64,000 bases of DNA from Ruminococcus flavefaciens (GCF_900108555.1 NZ_FNWV01000001.1:124001-188000); one strand, 5' to 3'; counted from the stretch's first letter, positions 24,132 to 33,320 are shown. Translations and numbers: made by a program. The notes: generated by a model not told the origin, from the letters alone.

Positions 24132-26816
24132 ATGAAAATCAAGAAAATAGCAGCTGCATTTACCGCAGTTGCAGCTGCAATTCCCCCTATTTCAGCAAAT
24201 ATCCCCTCTGTATTCGTCCCTACAGCTGTTTATGCAGCCGACCACGCCACGGGAGCTGCTCTCCCCGACTGGATACCAAATAGCTTTGACAGTGCTCTGG
24301 AATTCAGAAACACCTATGGAGCTACTCTTGTAAAGGACGGTCTTGTTTGTATAGTTTTCAAGGAAAGTATGGCGGGAATGTCTGAAAATGCCGAGCTGGA
24401 AGCGTCACGTTACGAGATAAGGACAACGGACGGCATTATGAGCGAGCTCAAACGTGAGACATACATCTCTGATACCTCGGAGACAGGTGACTGCTATGAA
24501 GTGGCAGTATACTACGCTCCAAAGGAACAGGGTGATTTTGCAGTTGCCCTCACCGACAAATGGATACAGATATGCATAATGCCCGTGGACGGATACGATC
24601 CTGTTTTGGAAAATAATACCCTTGCCCAGAAAGCAGGTCTTGATCTGGGCGGCGTTAACGCTGCTGCTTTCTACTCCTTTGCTATAGACGAGGATATGGA
24701 GATCACCGAGACTGATATTTACGGCTGGCTTCCCGACTGTGCTTCCGAATATGAGGCTTACAAGAAAAAGAACGGTGAGGTATCCGCAAAAGATGATCTC
24801 GTTGTATTCTGTATAGACAGAGCTATCGGAACGGCATACAGCTGGAGTTCAACTGTGGATAAGAATATGTTCAGAGAAGCTTGTCAGTCGTCTTGTTCAA
24901 TGGAAACATCAAGACTTCTGGACGGAGGCATACAGAAGTTTATTACAGCTTATAAAGCTAAATCTGAGGGTAATGGCATTATACGCTGGGAGCTTGCAGG
25001 CTACGTTGACGAAGGTGTAGCCCCTGCCGTTAAGACTTTGACTGCCGATTGCTCCATAGCCGCTGATACATATAAAATCAAACTCGACAATTCGTATATT
25101 AATGATGCTTATTTCTCATATACAAGCTACAGCCTATATTCGGGAGAGCTCAAGGCTTCATCAACTGAGATATATGACCAGTATAAGGGCTCTGAATCTG
25201 CTGTTATCACCTCCAAAAAGGAACTTTCGGAATTTCTTTCAGAATTCCTTGAAGAAAAAGCACTGGATAATTTCGTGTCTCAGTATTCAGACAAATACTT
25301 CGAGAATTATGTACTTATGCTGAGTACTTATCTTGATCCATATCAGGGACGTGTTTTCAAGCACGGACTGAAAGATGCAGTATACAAGGACGGCAAGCTG
25401 GTGATAGATCATACCTCTGTCGTAAATGCAGTTCGTATGAGAACATCATACTTTGATATCCTCAGAGTGGAAATACCAAAGGATAAGTATAATGGCTCAG
25501 AGGTCGTATGGCAGGACGAGGAGATACTTGAGGACGACCTCAAACGTATCAGTGTCATAGATATTGACACTGGAAAGCCCATAGATATACCATATGACGA
25601 CATACAGAAACTATTCTCGGGTGCAGTTAAAAACTGTGAGGGCAATGATCCATATTATTTCGATACAAAGACACCTGTTTCTGAACTGACTGATCTTAAA
25701 CTCAATACAGATTATCTGCCCGAAGGATATACGCCGTGCAGCGAAAATGCTGTAGTGATAAACGAATATGCTAATAATTCTGCCGATATCGTTTTCAATG
25801 TAAGAAAGTCGGGTGGAACTATCGGCATCGCTTGCGCAATAGATGAAATTTCGACAACACGAGGTTTAAAAGAAGAAGGCATAATAAATGGTTTAAAGTC
25901 TGCGGTAGTTACTTCAACAGCTGAGCTTTCAGAAGTGCTCTCACGCTATATTGCAGATGAACTTCAAAAAAATCTTCTCGCAAAGTATGATGATAAATTT
26001 TTCGCTGATAATGTGCTGTTCATTGATTTCACCATTGAATCCACAGGCGGAAAAAGCATAACAATAGATGATGCCGTTTTATCTAACGGAAAGATATCCT
26101 TATATTATATCAAGCCATCTCCTGATTACGGAATATGCAATACGGATTACTTCTGTATCATGCAGGCTGCTGTTCCCAAGAACGCATACCATGGTGAAGA
26201 TGTTAAATGGAAGTGTCTCGGCGATGTAAACGGCGACAAGGTATTCGGTATCGCTGATATGCTGACTCTACAGAAATGGCTTGAGGGTTCGGGAGATGTA
26301 ACGATCTCCGACTGGACAGCGGCTGACATTTGCAGAGACGGCAATATAGACGTTTTCGATCTTTGTATGCTTAGAAAACAGCTTATCACTATTTGCGGAG
26401 GAAAACTAACTTCTCCTTATAACTATGATTATACCATGACTGTTGATGTGCATTACGGTGGGCGCGGTTTCGACGGCAAGGAACTTAAAAGCGAAAATTT
26501 CCAGTATGAGTACAGCATTTCAAGAGGAGATATCTTCTGTGAGGAAACGGACGGAACATGGACTAAGGTGCTGTCTGCCAACTTAACAGACTCCCCTGTC
26601 ATACTTGAAATAATAGACTTCACGGACAAAGGAATACAGGTAAAGCAATGGCAGAATGGTGAGGCATCTCACAAGATCATCGAACTTGGTGAGGAGCTTG
26701 ACCTCTTTACACTTAATGTCGTGTATGACGGAAGAAATCATTCGTATAAAGTGAGATTTTCAAGAGAATACAATTTACCCATACATGGAATAGATTATGA
26801 GTACGGACTCATCTAA
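24132..26816 (+). CDS. Secreted dockerin protein with duplicated unknown domain
   Basis: 894 residues. A signal peptide (KKIAAAFTAVAAAIPPISA, probable cut after VYA near residue 36) sends it out of the cell. A type I dockerin lies inside, not at the end (about 696-757): GDVNGDKVFGIADML and ADICRDGNIDVFDLCML are its two EF-hand-like calcium loops. Just before it, a domain of about 115 residues occurs twice: near 353-468 (VITSKKELSEFLSEFL ... PKDKYNGSEVVWQ) and near 584-695 (VVTSTAELSEVLSRYI ... PKNAYHGEDVKWK). About 135 residues follow the dockerin. No glycoside hydrolase, CBM or protease motif is recognised; a binding or structural cellulosome part is possible. AGGTGA fixes the ATG at 24132; the ORF is also open from a GTG at 24123. 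Confidence 0.82.
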   Translation: MKIKKIAAAFTAVAAAIPPISANIPSVFVPTAVYAADHATGAALPDWIPNSFDSALEFRNTYGATLVKDGLVCIVFKESMAGMSENAELEASRYEIRTTDGIMSELKRETYISDTSETGDCYEVAVYYAPKEQGDFAVALTDKWIQICIMPVDGYDPVLENNTLAQKAGLDLGGVNAAAFYSFAIDEDMEITETDIYGWLPDCASEYEAYKKKNGEVSAKDDLVVFCIDRAIGTAYSWSSTVDKNMFREACQSSCSMETSRLLDGGIQKFITAYKAKSEGNGIIRWELAGYVDEGVAPAVKTLTADCSIAADTYKIKLDNSYINDAYFSYTSYSLYSGELKASSTEIYDQYKGSESAVITSKKELSEFLSEFLEEKALDNFVSQYSDKYFENYVLMLSTYLDPYQGRVFKHGLKDAVYKDGKLVIDHTSVVNAVRMRTSYFDILRVEIPKDKYNGSEVVWQDEEILEDDLKRISVIDIDTGKPIDIPYDDIQKLFSGAVKNCEGNDPYYFDTKTPVSELTDLKLNTDYLPEGYTPCSENAVVINEYANNSADIVFNVRKSGGTIGIACAIDEISTTRGLKEEGIINGLKSAVVTSTAELSEVLSRYIADELQKNLLAKYDDKFFADNVLFIDFTIESTGGKSITIDDAVLSNGKISLYYIKPSPDYGICNTDYFCIMQAAVPKNAYHGEDVKWKCLGDVNGDKVFGIADMLTLQKWLEGSGDVTISDWTAADICRDGNIDVFDLCMLRKQLITICGGKLTSPYNYDYTMTVDVHYGGRGFDGKELKSENFQYEYSISRGDIFCEETDGTWTKVLSANLTDSPVILEIIDFTDKGIQVKQWQNGEASHKIIELGEELDLFTLNVVYDGRNHSYKVRFSREYNLPIHGIDYEYGLI

Positions 26817-26844
26817 AGTCAGACATATAAATAAGTATATGAGA

Positions 26845-26881
26845 AATCAGCGGCACGGAGGAATTTTCCGTGCCGCTGATT
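26845..26881 (+). terminator. Stem-loop after the dockerin protein gene
   Basis: 15-bp perfect stem (AATCAGCGGCACGGA and its complement) with a 7-base loop. The T-run after it is weak (TTAATAA), so it may terminate or only protect the 3' end. Confidence 0.72.
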
Positions 26882-27005
26882 AATAATGACGTTTTATAAC
26901 TTTGAAGTTATTTCCAAAAAATGGCGTAAATATTAATAAAGCGTAAATTGTTTACTTAAATAACGCATAATATATATAACATATAAAGAGATTAATATTT
27001 TATAT

Positions 27006-27034
27006 TTGCAATATATACCCCACTATGCTATAAT
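27006..27034 (+). promoter_or_regulatory. sigma-A promoter of a candidate small RNA
   Basis: TTGCAA, 17 bp, TATAAT with TATGC directly before the -10 (extended -10). No ORF follows; a terminator lies about 90 bases downstream. Confidence 0.72.
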
Positions 27035-27040
27035 AATTTA

Positions 27041-27128
27041 TGGAAAGTCATTCTTTCATAAATGACAATCTCATATCCCCTTATTAAGAATGAGAACCTC
27101 CCCCCTAATGGCTCTCATTCTTTTTTTT
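27041..27128 (+). ncRNA. Candidate C-rich small RNA with anti-Shine-Dalgarno loop
   Basis: About 88 bases between a strong promoter and a strong terminator, with no ribosome binding site and no ORF of note. The predicted fold has a 5' hairpin (GTCATT / AATGAC, 27047-27066), a single-stranded part with CCCC (27077-27080), and a terminator hairpin with a 10-bp stem (AAGAATGAGA / TCTCATTCTT, 27086-27122) and eight T. The terminator loop reads CCTCCCCCC (27097-27105), complementary to GGAGG ribosome binding sites. Gram-positive sRNAs such as RsaE/RoxS use C-rich loops to block translation starts; this layout is alike but no homology is claimed. The ends are estimates from the promoter and the T-run. 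Confidence 0.6.
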
Positions 27129-27130
27129 AC

Positions 27131-27171
27131 AAAAAAGCCCCGATCAAAGACGGTGAACCGCCTGATCGGGG
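27131..27171 (-). terminator. Terminator of the LysR gene
   Basis: CCCCGATCA / TGATCGGGG stem with an inner CGGT/ACCG pairing; on the minus strand CTTTTTTG follows. It lies tail to tail with the sRNA terminator. Confidence 0.9.
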
Positions 27172-27193
27172 TATAATTATATTTCAAGTCCTG

Positions 27194-28132
27194 TTATATT
27201 TCAAGTCCTTCGATCTTGTCTGCGTACTCGTAAACAGTTCTTACGCAATCGGAAATAAGTGTACTGTTTTCGCTTGCCTTACGATAGATTATCATATCGC
27301 GGTTAAGGTTATTAGCGTATGAACACTTTCTAACTACAAGGTCATTATATTTAAGACTGCTCTGTGACATAGGTGACACCCACATATATGCATTTTTTAC
27401 TGTCTTGAGCATACTGATCTGTGTTCCTCTGTCGTAGATGAATATTCTCTTTGTTGAACGCTTATCATCATAATCCTGATTGATAGAAGCTCTTCTGACC
27501 ATTTCAGGCTCATCATCACCGTGAATGATCTCAGGATACTTGCTAAGCTCCTCATATGGGATATCATCATATTCGGCAAGAGGATGATTCATGTTCATAA
27601 CGATCTGGAGCGGGAACTCCATGATAGTTCTTCCCACAAGATTTCTTGCCTTGAGACGGCTTTCGATCATGTCTGCATATGTGCTTGGGATACGTATAAA
27701 GCCTATATCGAATTTACCTGCACATATATCTTCCATTACCTTTGCTGTACTTGTTTCCATAACGTGTACTTCAAGCTTATTTGTTTTTTCGGAATACTCA
27801 CTGATGAGATGTCCCATAGCAGATGTCGCATAAGTTGAACGAGCTGCTGCTACTTTAAGTTTAAGCTCATTTTCTGGAGTCTGTGCGTAGTCACGCTCAA
27901 GGCTCTGCATTTCGTCTACTATCGTCTGCGCTCTTGCAAGGAATTCTTCTCCTTCGGGAGTGAGTATCATTCCGTTGGGTGAACGATTGAAGATCTGTAT
28001 TCCCAAAGAAGCTTCAAGCTCTTTAAGAGCAATACTTATATTAGGCTGAGCCTGGTATAATTTTTTTGCTGCTTTAGTAATACTGCCTTCTCTCGCTACT
28101 GCAATTACATATTCAAGCTGCTGAATTTTCAT
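27194..28132 (-). CDS. LysR-family transcriptional regulator
   Basis: 312 residues. The N-terminal winged helix-turn-helix (MKIQQLEYVIAVAREGSITKAAKKL..., about residues 1-60) with LTPEGEEFL is the LysR hallmark. The C-terminal two-lobed effector domain (about 90-300) includes FDIGFIRIPSTYADMIES and the cleft-lining segment MNMNHPLA. The effector and targets are unknown. It lies downstream of the TerB/ATPase/helicase operon on the same strand, with its own promoter but no clear terminator between, so partial read-through is possible. The stop codon lies in a 15-bp direct repeat (27178-27192 and 27195-27209), a small recent-looking duplication. Confidence 0.9.
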   Translation of the reverse strand: MKIQQLEYVIAVAREGSITKAAKKLYQAQPNISIALKELEASLGIQIFNRSPNGMILTPEGEEFLARAQTIVDEMQSLERDYAQTPENELKLKVAAARSTYATSAMGHLISEYSEKTNKLEVHVMETSTAKVMEDICAGKFDIGFIRIPSTYADMIESRLKARNLVGRTIMEFPLQIVMNMNHPLAEYDDIPYEELSKYPEIIHGDDEPEMVRRASINQDYDDKRSTKRIFIYDRGTQISMLKTVKNAYMWVSPMSQSSLKYNDLVVRKCSYANNLNRDMIIYRKASENSTLISDCVRTVYEYADKIEGLEI

Positions 28133-28172
28133 AAAACATCCTACCTATCCTATTCTATATTCATTATTATAT

Positions 28173-28201
28173 ATTATATCACTTTCTTGCTGAGAAATCA
28201 A
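28173..28201 (-). promoter_or_regulatory. sigma-A promoter of the LysR gene
   Basis: TTGATT, 17 bp ending in GTGA, TATAAT, on the minus strand; it overlaps the trailer of the helicase gene. Confidence 0.75.
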
Positions 28202-28215
28202 GACAAAAATTGCGA

Positions 28216-30453
28216 TTAATTAATTAAATATTCCCAGCTTTTAATGCGTTCCTTCATTTCTTTAACTCCGAGTATCCCGTAAGCAAAGCCTTTTTTTACC
28301 AGAATTTCGGGTAAAAATTCATCATACTTCTCAAACACGGGAACTTCGCCGTTATAAACAAGCTCCAGCGGATCAAAATTTTTTTCTGCTTCGTCCGCAA
28401 TTATTGAGAAAAATTCCTCAGCAGAGACCTTCATTGTGAACTGTATATAGTATGGTCTTGCAGAGTCCAGACCGCGCAGTCCAAGTCGTTCCGCGCATTT
28501 TATCTTTAAAAAGCGTTCCATTGCGAAAAAAGCATATGTGCCTACCCACGGGAATAAGCACCACATATTTCCGCCAAGGCATATGAGAGGACGTTCAGTA
28601 ACACTTGAATTACGTGCAGTCTGCCGCGCCTGATCAAGCCGCAGTACTGCATTTTTCATCAGATACGGATAACTCTTGTCCTCTATAAGCACCTGTTTCA
28701 TACGCTCTAATATTTTTGTGTTGATGTCTCCGGGGCAATCGCCAAAGTAAGCAGGGACTTTACCTTTGATCTGTTCACAGTACACCAGCCTTCTTTTATG
28801 GTCGACTTCTTCGACTATCCACACATGACCTGCTATTGCGACCTTTTCACCAACAGGCGGCGGTGATACGATAGTACCCAGTTCCTGCGAACCCCAGCGT
28901 ACCGTGTATTCCTCATTTTCCTGAAATACCGCATAAAATTTAAAGCTGTTGACTACTCTTTCACCTGTTATGCCGATGATAAGTCCGCCTTCTTCTGTGC
29001 GCTGGATATGGTCTTTTTCAAGAAGATGCCGAAGCAGTATCTTGTAATCATCCTTGCTTATCCTGTTGAAATAGCTCAGTGAAAGCACTTTTGACGCAAG
29101 TGCAGACGGAGTAAGCTCACCGCAGGAAGCAAGAGTACTCATAGTCTGATGATAGAGCAGACTATACGGAAGTCGGTCAAGCTTTGGCGGCTCTACCCAT
29201 TTTTCTTCAAGATAGACCTGTATAAGTGCTATACCCTGCAAAAGCTTCCACGGAATAGTTTCGGGAAGCATTGACCGAGGCTCGGGAAGCTCCTCGCGTA
29301 TCACGAACCACATTTCGGGCGGCAGCTCTCGCCTGCCCGTTCTTCCCATACGCTGCAAGAAAGACGAAACAGTAAACGGTGCATCTATCTGAAAGGCTCG
29401 TTCAAGCCTTCCTATGTCAATTCCAAGTTCAAGCGTGGCGGTAGTACAGGTCGTCATAAATATGTCTTCGTCTTTCATAGCCTGCTCCGCAGTTTCACGA
29501 TAGGCTGCCGAAAGATTTCCATGATGTATAAGAAAACGGTCAGGCTCGTGCTTTGCTTCGCAGTATGAACGAAGAGTCGTTGTGACTGCTTCACATTCTT
29601 CTCGTGAATTAACGAAAATAAGACACTTCTTTCCGCGAGTATGCTCAAAAATATATCCCATTCCCGAATCTGCGTTCTCGGGTGCGATATCTGTTTTTTC
29701 ATCAAGCACAGGAAGAGCTTCGGGAGCTTCTTTTCCCTCGGGAGTATTCTGTTGGCTGATGTAGAAATGCTCCATTGAAAGCCGCCATTTAACGCCTTTT
29801 GCTTCTATTTTGGGTATCACAGTCCCCCTGTGAGAACCATATGCAAGAAATCTTCCTGCTGCTTCGGGATCACCTATTGTTGCTGAAAGCCCTATCCTTC
29901 TCGGATCAGCACCTGCCATTCTGCATAGACGTTCAATAAGGCATATGGTTTGTCCGCCTCTGTCTCCGCGCATAAGTGAATGTATCTCATCTATGACTAT
30001 GAAACGAAGATCACCAAACAGCTTGGGTATCAGTGCGTGTTTGCGAAGAAGCATTGCTTCAAGAGATTCGGGAGTTATCTGCAAAATGCCTGAAGGCTTT
30101 TTCAGCATTTTATTCTTGTGTGACTGCGCAACATCTCCATGCCAATGCCACACAGGTATATCGGCTTCGTCACAGAGTTCGTTCAGACGTATGAACTGGT
30201 CGTTTATAAGTGCTTTCAGCGGACCAATGTATATAGCTCCTACCGTACGCGGCATATCTTCCGAAAAAAGCGTCAGTATAGGAAAAAAAGCTGCTTCCGT
30301 TTTTCCCGATGCTGTAGAAGCTGATAAAAGCACGTTTTCATCTGTATTGAATATAGCGTCCGCAGCCGCTGTCTGTATTGCACGGAGCGACTCCCAGTTA
30401 TTTCGGTAGATATAGTCCTGTATAAAGGGTGCATAGCGTTCAAAAATACTCAT
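28216..30453 (-). CDS. Lhr-like superfamily 2 helicase (SngC-like, Shango defence)
   Basis: 745 residues. The two RecA-like domains show Walker A ASTASGKT (45-52), IGPLKALIND, DEIH (155-158), SAT (190-192), then DIGRLERA and QRMGRTGRR (motif VI) near residue 365. The C-terminal half has the winged-helix and domain-4-like parts of Lhr-type helicases; the same family includes BrxHI of type 2 BREX. Third gene of the TerB - ATPase - helicase set, which matches the published composition of the Shango anti-phage system. It starts 8 bases after the ATPase gene. The predicted role is to unwind or move along nucleic acid of invading phage. No terminator is seen after it. Confidence 0.85.
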   Translation of the reverse strand: MSIFERYAPFIQDYIYRNNWESLRAIQTAAADAIFNTDENVLLSASTASGKTEAAFFPILTLFSEDMPRTVGAIYIGPLKALINDQFIRLNELCDEADIPVWHWHGDVAQSHKNKMLKKPSGILQITPESLEAMLLRKHALIPKLFGDLRFIVIDEIHSLMRGDRGGQTICLIERLCRMAGADPRRIGLSATIGDPEAAGRFLAYGSHRGTVIPKIEAKGVKWRLSMEHFYISQQNTPEGKEAPEALPVLDEKTDIAPENADSGMGYIFEHTRGKKCLIFVNSREECEAVTTTLRSYCEAKHEPDRFLIHHGNLSAAYRETAEQAMKDEDIFMTTCTTATLELGIDIGRLERAFQIDAPFTVSSFLQRMGRTGRRELPPEMWFVIREELPEPRSMLPETIPWKLLQGIALIQVYLEEKWVEPPKLDRLPYSLLYHQTMSTLASCGELTPSALASKVLSLSYFNRISKDDYKILLRHLLEKDHIQRTEEGGLIIGITGERVVNSFKFYAVFQENEEYTVRWGSQELGTIVSPPPVGEKVAIAGHVWIVEEVDHKRRLVYCEQIKGKVPAYFGDCPGDINTKILERMKQVLIEDKSYPYLMKNAVLRLDQARQTARNSSVTERPLICLGGNMWCLFPWVGTYAFFAMERFLKIKCAERLGLRGLDSARPYYIQFTMKVSAEEFFSIIADEAEKNFDPLELVYNGEVPVFEKYDEFLPEILVKKGFAYGILGVKEMKERIKSWEYLIN

Positions 30454-30461
30454 AATAACTG

Positions 30462-31781
30462 TTAAATCTCAAATTCCGCAAATTCATCTTCTTCTGCTGC
30501 ATTTTCCTCTATAGCAGGCTTTGAATAGCTTATCGACTCCGATGAGATGAATTCGCTTATGTTTATATTCGGATTTTGATAAATGATATCAAGGAGCTCT
30601 ATAAAATCACGGATAACTTCTCTCGGCGTTATATGGCTGTCCGAGCCTATCCTGCCGAATTCCAGCTTTATAAAGCATATCATATCTTCCTGGGTTATCT
30701 TCTGCTGATAATCAAAGAGCTGAGCATGGATATCAGCAAGTTTTTCAGTAAGGACGAGCATTTCCTCATAAGTCAGAGGAGTAAGATGTATAACGGGAGC
30801 AAGCATATCCTTTATGCCTTCACGTCCGAAACGTCCGTCTGCAAGTCTTGAACGAAGTGCTTCGTAGCTGTATACTCCGCGTCGGGTATCCTCGATACAC
30901 TGAGGAGTTCCTCCCATAATTATGCCGATATACTTAGCTTTTCCCTGCAATGTATCATTATACATCGTAAGTATCTTTTCGTAATTATACTGGCGCGTTA
31001 TGGAATTAGGTATCTTGTATATATTTACAAGCTCGTCAACAAGCACGAGAAGTCCGTTATAACCTGCCATTTTCAGGAACATCGCAAAGAGCTTTATGTA
31101 CTCGTACCAGTCATCATCAGTTATGATTATATTGATGCCAAGCTCCGACTTTGCCTCAGTCTTATTGACGTATTCTCCTCTGAACCACTTTACGACCTTG
31201 GCTTTTTGTTCGTCATTTCCCTCTCTGGACGCATGATAATATATGGTAAGAAGCTTTGAAAAGTCAAAACCATGCACCATTTCACTGAGAGTGTTTATTA
31301 CTTCGTATATCTTCTTTTCTACAGCTTTATCAAACTCAGGCGAATTATCAGATATATCACTCTCCGATATCACCTGGGACTGCACACTGCTTATCCAGCG
31401 GTCAAGTATCAGAGTAAGCGCACCGCCGTCAGGTCTTGTCTTGGTGGACATATTTCTTATAAGCTCTTTATATGTTGCAAGTCCCTGTCCTTTTGTTCCC
31501 TGCAATCTGCGCTCAGGTGAAAGGTCTGCATCAACTACGACAAAGTTCCTGTCCATGACGTGACTTCTTATGGTCTGCAAAAGAAAGCTTTTACCGCTTC
31601 CGTATTTTCCGACGATAAAACGAAAGGACGCGCCTCCGTCAGATATGATATCAACATCGTGCAGAAGAGCATTTATCTCTGTTTCTCTGCCTACTGTTAT
31701 ATACGGCAGTCCTGTACGCGGCACTACACCGCCTTTAAGGGAATTTATCACCGCCGATGCGATTCGTTTGGGTATTTTCAT
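30462..31781 (-). CDS. BrxD-like P-loop ATPase (SngB-like, Shango defence)
   Basis: 439 residues, ORC/Cdc6-like STAND/AAA-type ATPase of the DUF2791 group that contains BrxD of BREX systems. Walker A is GKYGSGKS (58-65); Walker B is LLVLVDE (Asp249, Glu250). GREKEIN-like GRETEIN at residue 31 precedes the P-loop, and a long helical C-terminal half follows, ending in an acidic tail (NAAEEDEFAEFEI). It starts 12 bases after the TerB gene and ends 8 bases before the helicase gene, so the three form a tight operon. None of the BREX core genes (pglX, pglZ, brxC) is nearby, which separates it from BREX and supports a stand-alone Shango-type system. Confidence 0.84.
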   Translation of the reverse strand: MKIPKRIASAVINSLKGGVVPRTGLPYITVGRETEINALLHDVDIISDGGASFRFIVGKYGSGKSFLLQTIRSHVMDRNFVVVDADLSPERRLQGTKGQGLATYKELIRNMSTKTRPDGGALTLILDRWISSVQSQVISESDISDNSPEFDKAVEKKIYEVINTLSEMVHGFDFSKLLTIYYHASREGNDEQKAKVVKWFRGEYVNKTEAKSELGINIIITDDDWYEYIKLFAMFLKMAGYNGLLVLVDELVNIYKIPNSITRQYNYEKILTMYNDTLQGKAKYIGIIMGGTPQCIEDTRRGVYSYEALRSRLADGRFGREGIKDMLAPVIHLTPLTYEEMLVLTEKLADIHAQLFDYQQKITQEDMICFIKLEFGRIGSDSHITPREVIRDFIELLDIIYQNPNINISEFISSESISYSKPAIEENAAEEDEFAEFEI

Positions 31782-31793
31782 ATTCTTTCTCCT

Positions 31794-33287
31794 TTACGGC
31801 ATGGAAAACATTTTTTTCAACTCTTCTGTATAATCATCAATTATTATAGGCTTATCTTCCGAAAACTCAATTACTGTATCACCGAAATCGTCAAACAGCT
31901 TCTCATTTATGGAGTCAGCAAGGATAGAGACCATTTTTCCGCTTTCGGCAGCAGCTTTTTTATGATCTCCGTCATAAAGCAAAGCACATATAAATGCATA
32001 TTCAGCTTTGTCCAGAACCATATCATTTGCAGTTTCCGATACATTATCCTGTACCGAAACTTCCTCTGTTTCTGTATCTGTTTCTTCTTCCACAATAAGC
32101 TTTTCTCTTATTTTGTCCGCTGAAATTCTTATACTGCTCAGCTTTGAAAGGTCTATCTCAATCTTCATAGACTCTTTGCGTCTTTTTTCTTCAAAAAACT
32201 GTTCTATCTCTGATCTTAGTATTTTCTCGGTATTTTTTGAGATACCGTCAAAACTTATTTTATACTTAAAATCTATCTCATCACGCATAAGGCTGTCAAC
32301 TGCTTTTACGATATCTCCGAGATGACCGTTTCTTCCTCGGTTTCCGTAATATTTTCTGCACGACCACTTACCATTACTGCATGAAAACGAATGAATTTCA
32401 TTAAGCTTGTATTCACAGTTTCTGAATGTCTGCTTATCATAGAAAATAGCAGACGAAAACATATGATACATACACTCTACAGTATTGCCAAAGAGCTTTT
32501 CGCACAGGGATTTTTTTCTTTTATCTCTGAAAAACTCCGACAGCCTTATGAAGCATCTTACCAGTACTTCTCTGAGATCTTCACTTTCCGAGATGTAATA
32601 AAGTGATTTCTTCAGCTGATAAGACGAAAGCTTATCTATTGCGTCAAATATCTCGGCTTCTGAATGTTCCTCCCAGCGGATAAGCGTCAAAATAGCCTTA
32701 TCATGCTTTATATCATCAATAGCATCTGCAAGTGACGGATCAAGGTCGTAATATACAATAAAGTCAATGAGCCATGTATCTGTGTACTTTTCTATAGTAT
32801 CATCAATTTTAACGTATTCTTTGCAAAAGCAGCTTAATTTATCAAAACATTCAGCAGGCGTTTCAGCTCCGATACAGTTTAAAAGCTCATAGAGATAAAT
32901 AAAAACATAGGGTAAAGGGGCTTTATGTATATTGCCTTTTCTGACATCGGTTCTCCACGAAAAATAGCCTCTCAGCTGCTCTGTAGTCATATCACGGTAA
33001 CAAGGGTAGTACTTGATAAAGTCCTCATTATACGAAAAATCATCTTCATAATTTTCCATAAACTTTCCCTGTGTATAAAACAGCCATGCAGATGTTTTCC
33101 AATACGCTTCGGGAGTAAAGGCAATGCCTTTCATTTCCTTTATCTGTGGGGGTGTCTGCGGCTTTATGAGCTGTGAAGCGGGACGAATTATCGGTTCATC
33201 GGAATATACTCTGTCACGGAATGCACGGCTTTTCAAAAGCTTTTCGTCATTCAGAACAATGTTAAGTATCTCTTTTGTATCAGCCAT
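31794..33287 (-). CDS. TerB-domain protein (SngA-like, Shango defence)
   Basis: 497 residues. The N-terminal part (about 40-200) has the pattern of TerB-N proteins: WLFYTQGKF, YFSWRTDVRKGN and PLPYVFIYLYELLNCIG. A helical middle follows, and the C-terminal part (about 300-497), rich in Glu and Lys, fits TerB-C. TerB-like domains occur in tellurite-resistance and phage-defence operons, probably binding metal or membrane. A TerB protein followed by a BrxD-like ATPase and an Lhr-like helicase is the Shango arrangement. The ATG at 33287 has GGGGG 7 bases before it; an upstream in-frame GTG at 33293 is less likely. It has a dedicated promoter, separated from the V-ATPase operon by a terminator. 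Confidence 0.78.
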   Translation of the reverse strand: MADTKEILNIVLNDEKLLKSRAFRDRVYSDEPIIRPASQLIKPQTPPQIKEMKGIAFTPEAYWKTSAWLFYTQGKFMENYEDDFSYNEDFIKYYPCYRDMTTEQLRGYFSWRTDVRKGNIHKAPLPYVFIYLYELLNCIGAETPAECFDKLSCFCKEYVKIDDTIEKYTDTWLIDFIVYYDLDPSLADAIDDIKHDKAILTLIRWEEHSEAEIFDAIDKLSSYQLKKSLYYISESEDLREVLVRCFIRLSEFFRDKRKKSLCEKLFGNTVECMYHMFSSAIFYDKQTFRNCEYKLNEIHSFSCSNGKWSCRKYYGNRGRNGHLGDIVKAVDSLMRDEIDFKYKISFDGISKNTEKILRSEIEQFFEEKRRKESMKIEIDLSKLSSIRISADKIREKLIVEEETDTETEEVSVQDNVSETANDMVLDKAEYAFICALLYDGDHKKAAAESGKMVSILADSINEKLFDDFGDTVIEFSEDKPIIIDDYTEELKKMFSMP

Positions 33288-33320
33288 TTTCACGCCCCCT
33301 TTTTTCAAAGCTTAAATTAT

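Noticed and set aside
30462..33287. Reading the operon as part of a BREX type 2 system
   Set aside because: BrxD-like and BrxHI-like proteins are present, but pglX, pglZ, brxC and other core genes are absent on both sides; the TerB protein points to Shango.
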